DNA of 27,664 nucleotides, taken from Maricaulis sp965657935 (GTDB lineage Bacteria; Pseudomonadota; Alphaproteobacteria; Caulobacterales; Maricaulaceae). The DNA lies in contig CBFHQE010000021.1 in assembly GCA_965657935.1 (NCBI GenBank), positions 1-27,664 on the forward strand, given 5' to 3'. The notes beneath the pieces were generated by a model that was not told the DNA's origin, made no database searches, and saw only the letters and a program-made list of their open reading frames with translations. How positions within the stretch are numbered: position 1 is the stretch's first letter; every line of letters begins with the position of its first letter. Shown here piece after piece: positions 25,445 through 27,664 of the stretch. The translations under genes were made by a program, and so were the position numbers.

Positions 25445-27115
25445 TTGAACAGTGATATTGATATCGCCCGCGCGGCCAACATGTTGCCGATTACGGACGT
25501 CGCCGAGAAGCTCGGAATTCCGTCTACAGCACTGGCCCGGTATGGCGATGACAAGGCCAAGCTGACGGCTGACTACATCAAGTCGCTTGAAGACCATGAG
25601 GATGGCAATCTCATCCTGGTTACCGCGGTCAATCCGACCCCGGCAGGAGAAGGCAAGACCACGACCACAGTCGGGCTCGGCGACGCGCTCAACCGGATCG
25701 GCAAACGCGCAACCATCTGTATCCGCGAGCCTTCCCTGGGTCCGTGTTTCGGCATGAAGGGCGGCGCTGCAGGGGGCGGCTACGCCCAGGTCGTGCCGAT
25801 GGAAGACATCAATCTCCACTTCACCGGTGACTTCCACGCCATCACCTCGGCGCACAACCTGCTTTCGGCAATGATCGACAATCATATCTACTGGGGCAAT
25901 TCGCTGGAGATCGACCAGCGTCGCGTCGTCTGGCGTCGGGTGCTGGATATGAATGACCGCGCCCTGAGGGAGATTGTCGGATCTCTCGGTGGTGTCGCCA
26001 ACGGCTTTCCCGGCCAATCGGGCTTCGACATTACCGTCGCCTCGGAAATCATGGCCATCCTTTGCCTCGCCGGGGATCTGGAAGACCTGCAGCATCGTCT
26101 TGGCAATATCATCATCGGCTACCGCCGTGACCGGTCAGCCGTGACTTGTCGGGACATCAAGGCCGATGGCGCCATGACCGTGCTGCTCAAGACAGCGCTC
26201 CAGCCGAACCTGGTACAAACCCTGGAGAATAACCCGGCGTTCATTCATGGCGGCCCGTTCGCGAACATCGCCCATGGCTGCAACTCTGTTATCGCCACCA
26301 AGACCGCGCTGAAACTGGCCGATTATGTCGTTACCGAAGCCGGATTCGGAGCGGATCTGGGTGCCGAGAAATTCTTCGACATCAAGTGTCGCAAAGCGGG
26401 CCTGTCACCAAAGGCCGTGGTCATCGTCGCGACCATCCGCGCACTCAAATCAAATGGCGGTGTTGCCAAGGCCGAGCTGAATGCAGAAAATCTGGACGCC
26501 CTTCGGAAAGGCTGTGCCAATCTCGGGCGCCATATCGAGAATGTCCGAAAATACGGTGTGCCCGCGGTCGTCGCGATCAATCACTTCTCGTCCGACACAG
26601 ACGCTGAAGTGGCCCTGGTCGAGGAATATGCGGCCTCCATGGGCAGCGAGGCCATTCTCTGCCGCCACTGGGCCGACGGCTCCGCAGGCACAGAGGACCT
26701 GGCCAAGCGTGTGGTCGAGATCATCGATGGCGGTGTCGCCCAATTCGCACCGATCTATGGCGATGAAATGAGCCTGTTCGAAAAGATCGAGACAGTCGCC
26801 AGGACGATTTATCGCGCCGACGAAGTGCTTGCGGACAAGAAGATCCGGGATCAGCTGCGCGAATGGGAAGACGCAGGTTTCGGGCACCTGCCGGTTTGCA
26901 TGGCCAAGACCCAGTACAGTTTCTCTACCGATCCGAACCTGCGCGGTGCGCCAACCAACCATTCAGTACCGGTTCGAGAGGTTCGCCTGTCAGCGGGAGC
27001 AGGGTTCATCGTTGTTATCTGCGGTGCAATCATGACCATGCCCGGCCTGCCGCGCCATCCGGCGGCAGAACAAATCGGCCTGGACGAGACCGGCCAGGTC
27101 GTCGGTCTCTTCTGA
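25445..27115 (+). CDS. fhs: Formate-tetrahydrofolate ligase
   Basis: The enzyme uses ATP to join formate to tetrahydrofolate, giving 10-formyl-tetrahydrofolate for purine, serine and other one-carbon synthesis. The 556-residue length is normal. It shows the ATP loop PTPAGEGKTTTTVGLGDAL (64-82), CFGMKGGAAGGGYAQVVP (101-118), LHFTGDFHAI (124-133) and EAGFGADLGAEKFFDIKCR in the second half. The chosen start is TTG at 25445, because GGGGGAG lies eight bases before it and the next residues, NSDIDIARAANMLPI, match the family. An in-frame ATG at 25247 lies inside fdsD and is rejected. It follows fdsD by 28 bases, so it is probably cotranscribed. Formate can then be oxidised by Fds or assimilated by Fhs. 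Confidence 0.95.
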   Translation: MNSDIDIARAANMLPITDVAEKLGIPSTALARYGDDKAKLTADYIKSLEDHEDGNLILVTAVNPTPAGEGKTTTTVGLGDALNRIGKRATICIREPSLGPCFGMKGGAAGGGYAQVVPMEDINLHFTGDFHAITSAHNLLSAMIDNHIYWGNSLEIDQRRVVWRRVLDMNDRALREIVGSLGGVANGFPGQSGFDITVASEIMAILCLAGDLEDLQHRLGNIIIGYRRDRSAVTCRDIKADGAMTVLLKTALQPNLVQTLENNPAFIHGGPFANIAHGCNSVIATKTALKLADYVVTEAGFGADLGAEKFFDIKCRKAGLSPKAVVIVATIRALKSNGGVAKAELNAENLDALRKGCANLGRHIENVRKYGVPAVVAINHFSSDTDAEVALVEEYAASMGSEAILCRHWADGSAGTEDLAKRVVEIIDGGVAQFAPIYGDEMSLFEKIETVARTIYRADEVLADKKIRDQLREWEDAGFGHLPVCMAKTQYSFSTDPNLRGAPTNHSVPVREVRLSAGAGFIVVICGAIMTMPGLPRHPAAEQIGLDETGQVVGLF

Positions 27116-27161
27116 GGGGAATTTCGAAAGATGAATTCAAGTCAATGAAATAGTCTGGGTA

Positions 27162-27176
27162 TTCATATTCTATGAG
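27162..27176. promoter_or_regulatory. AT-rich dyad upstream of the fourth regulator, related to the dyad at 18236
   Basis: TTCATATTCTATGAG contains 5-base perfect arms TCATA and TATGA around TTC. Aligned with GTTATATTTTATAAC it matches at 10 of 15 positions and has the same 3-base spacer. It lies 68 bases upstream of the fourth regulator and 46 bases after fhs. A shared operator for the paralogous regulators is inferred, not proven. Confidence 0.35.
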
Positions 27177-27243
27177 TGCCCGGGCCAACCGCCGAGCCCT
27201 AAGACTTCTGACCTCCGTAAAGTGAGTGTTTTGAAGTCAGATT

Positions 27244-27664
27244 ATGGATTGGGCACGGACCGTTCGGTCGCTTCGACAGAGACTACGCCTGAAACAGGGC
27301 GCGTTCGCGCAAATGGTCGGCACCAGCCAGACCACGATTTCGCGTATCGAAGCCGGATTGGCCGAACCCACTCCGGAAATCATCGAAGCCATCAAGGAGC
27401 TGCGCAAAAATCCCAACACACGCAGCACCTTTGACGACTTCATCGCATCGATTGAGCACAGCCCCTATCATTGTTTCCTGCTGAATACGGACAGCGATGA
27501 CCTGGTTCTGGAGACCATCAGTGACCCGATGCGCGAACATCTCGGTACGGCGCGCGAACTGGGAGACGTCACGGAAGGTGATGAGCTGAGTCACCACATC
27601 AACGCGCTGATCGACCGCGGCTTCTCCTCCGGCCGCATCGAAAGCGCCGTCGGAAGCTGGAAGG
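27244..27664 (+). CDS. XRE-type HTH regulator with PAS-like domain (fourth paralog, partial)
   Basis: An open frame from ATG 27244 continues without a stop to the right edge, giving 140 residues. It begins MDWARTVRSLRQRLRLKQGA and has an XRE helix-turn-helix with VGTSQTTISRIEAGLAEPTP (about 28-47). The following part (SPYHCFLLNTDSDDLVLETI, and later RGFSSGRIESAVGSWK) aligns with the PAS-like segments of the three tandem regulators, for example GFFEGRVASAESVD of paralog 1. It is therefore the same family, on the opposite strand and after the formate operon. The ribosome site (GAAG) is weak. A short overlapping frame starting at 27222 is a shadow. The C-terminus lies outside the window. Confidence 0.8.
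   Translation, partial: MDWARTVRSLRQRLRLKQGAFAQMVGTSQTTISRIEAGLAEPTPEIIEAIKELRKNPNTRSTFDDFIASIEHSPYHCFLLNTDSDDLVLETISDPMREHLGTARELGDVTEGDELSHHINALIDRGFSSGRIESAVGSWK

Noticed and set aside
27203..27238. GACTTC/GAAGTC inverted repeat before the fourth regulator
   Set aside because: Only six bases pair, with a 24-base spacer and no extension, which is expected by chance.
27222..27434. 70-codon plus-strand frame at the right edge
   Set aside because: It overlaps the HTH regulator at 27244 in another frame and encodes no domain.
1..27664. CRISPR array, tRNA, rRNA, insertion sequence or prophage
   Set aside because: No regularly spaced repeats, cloverleaf-like gene, transposase, integrase or phage structural gene was recognised on either strand.

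Overview
The window looks like chromosomal DNA from a moderately high-GC alphaproteobacterium, most likely Maricaulis or a close relative (Maricaulales/Hyphomonadaceae). The main pointers are an acetylglutamate kinase fused to a GNAT synthase domain (an enzyme type known from Maricaulis maris and Xanthomonas), an acetylornithine-type transcarbamylase, an Oar-like TonB-dependent receptor, and KDO/LPS genes. The genus is an inference; no rRNA or tRNA gene is present to test it. Coding density is high, and no insertion sequence, integrase, phage gene or CRISPR array was seen.

Left part (1-9130). The N-terminal 808 residues of a large TonB-dependent outer-membrane receptor (minus strand, running off the left edge) diverge from a GT39/ArnT-like membrane glycosyltransferase. 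The glycosyltransferase converges, with overlapping stop codons, on a three-gene minus-strand arginine operon: argF' (N-acetylornithine carbamoyltransferase), then the argB/argA fusion (N-acetylglutamate kinase/synthase), then argC. The genes are joined by TGATG and ATGA overlaps. Together they indicate the acetylated (acetylcitrulline) arginine route. Divergent from argF', across a gap holding a perfect 14-bp palindrome, lies kdsB, translationally coupled to a histidine-phosphatase-superfamily gene that lacks the usual second catalytic His.

Middle part (9131-16234). A secreted DUF305 plus LVIVD beta-propeller fusion protein is on the minus strand and has a terminator. A two-gene minus-strand unit follows: an unusually long Spinster-like MFS transporter and an alpha/beta hydrolase. 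Divergent from it is an M28-family zinc peptidase lipoprotein (PA-like insert), ending at a strong intrinsic terminator.

Right part (16235-27664). Three tandem paralogous regulators on the minus strand (XRE-type helix-turn-helix plus a PAS-like domain) diverge from a PiT-like membrane protein. Then comes a plus-strand formate module in canonical fdsGBACD order: NAD-linked molybdenum formate dehydrogenase gamma, beta and alpha subunits, FdhD/FdsC and delta subunit, followed by fhs (formate-tetrahydrofolate ligase). Immediately after fhs a fourth member of the same regulator family begins and runs off the right edge. The formate module is thus bracketed by four paralogous regulators. Related AT-rich dyads lie upstream of the first tandem regulator and of the fourth. 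The module would let the cell either oxidise formate to CO2 and NADH or activate it to 10-formyl-tetrahydrofolate.

The best candidates for something under-described are the XRE-PAS-like regulator family around the formate module with its dyads, the His-to-Asn histidine phosphatase coupled to kdsB, and the DUF305-propeller fusion. None amounts to proof of a new system from sequence alone.
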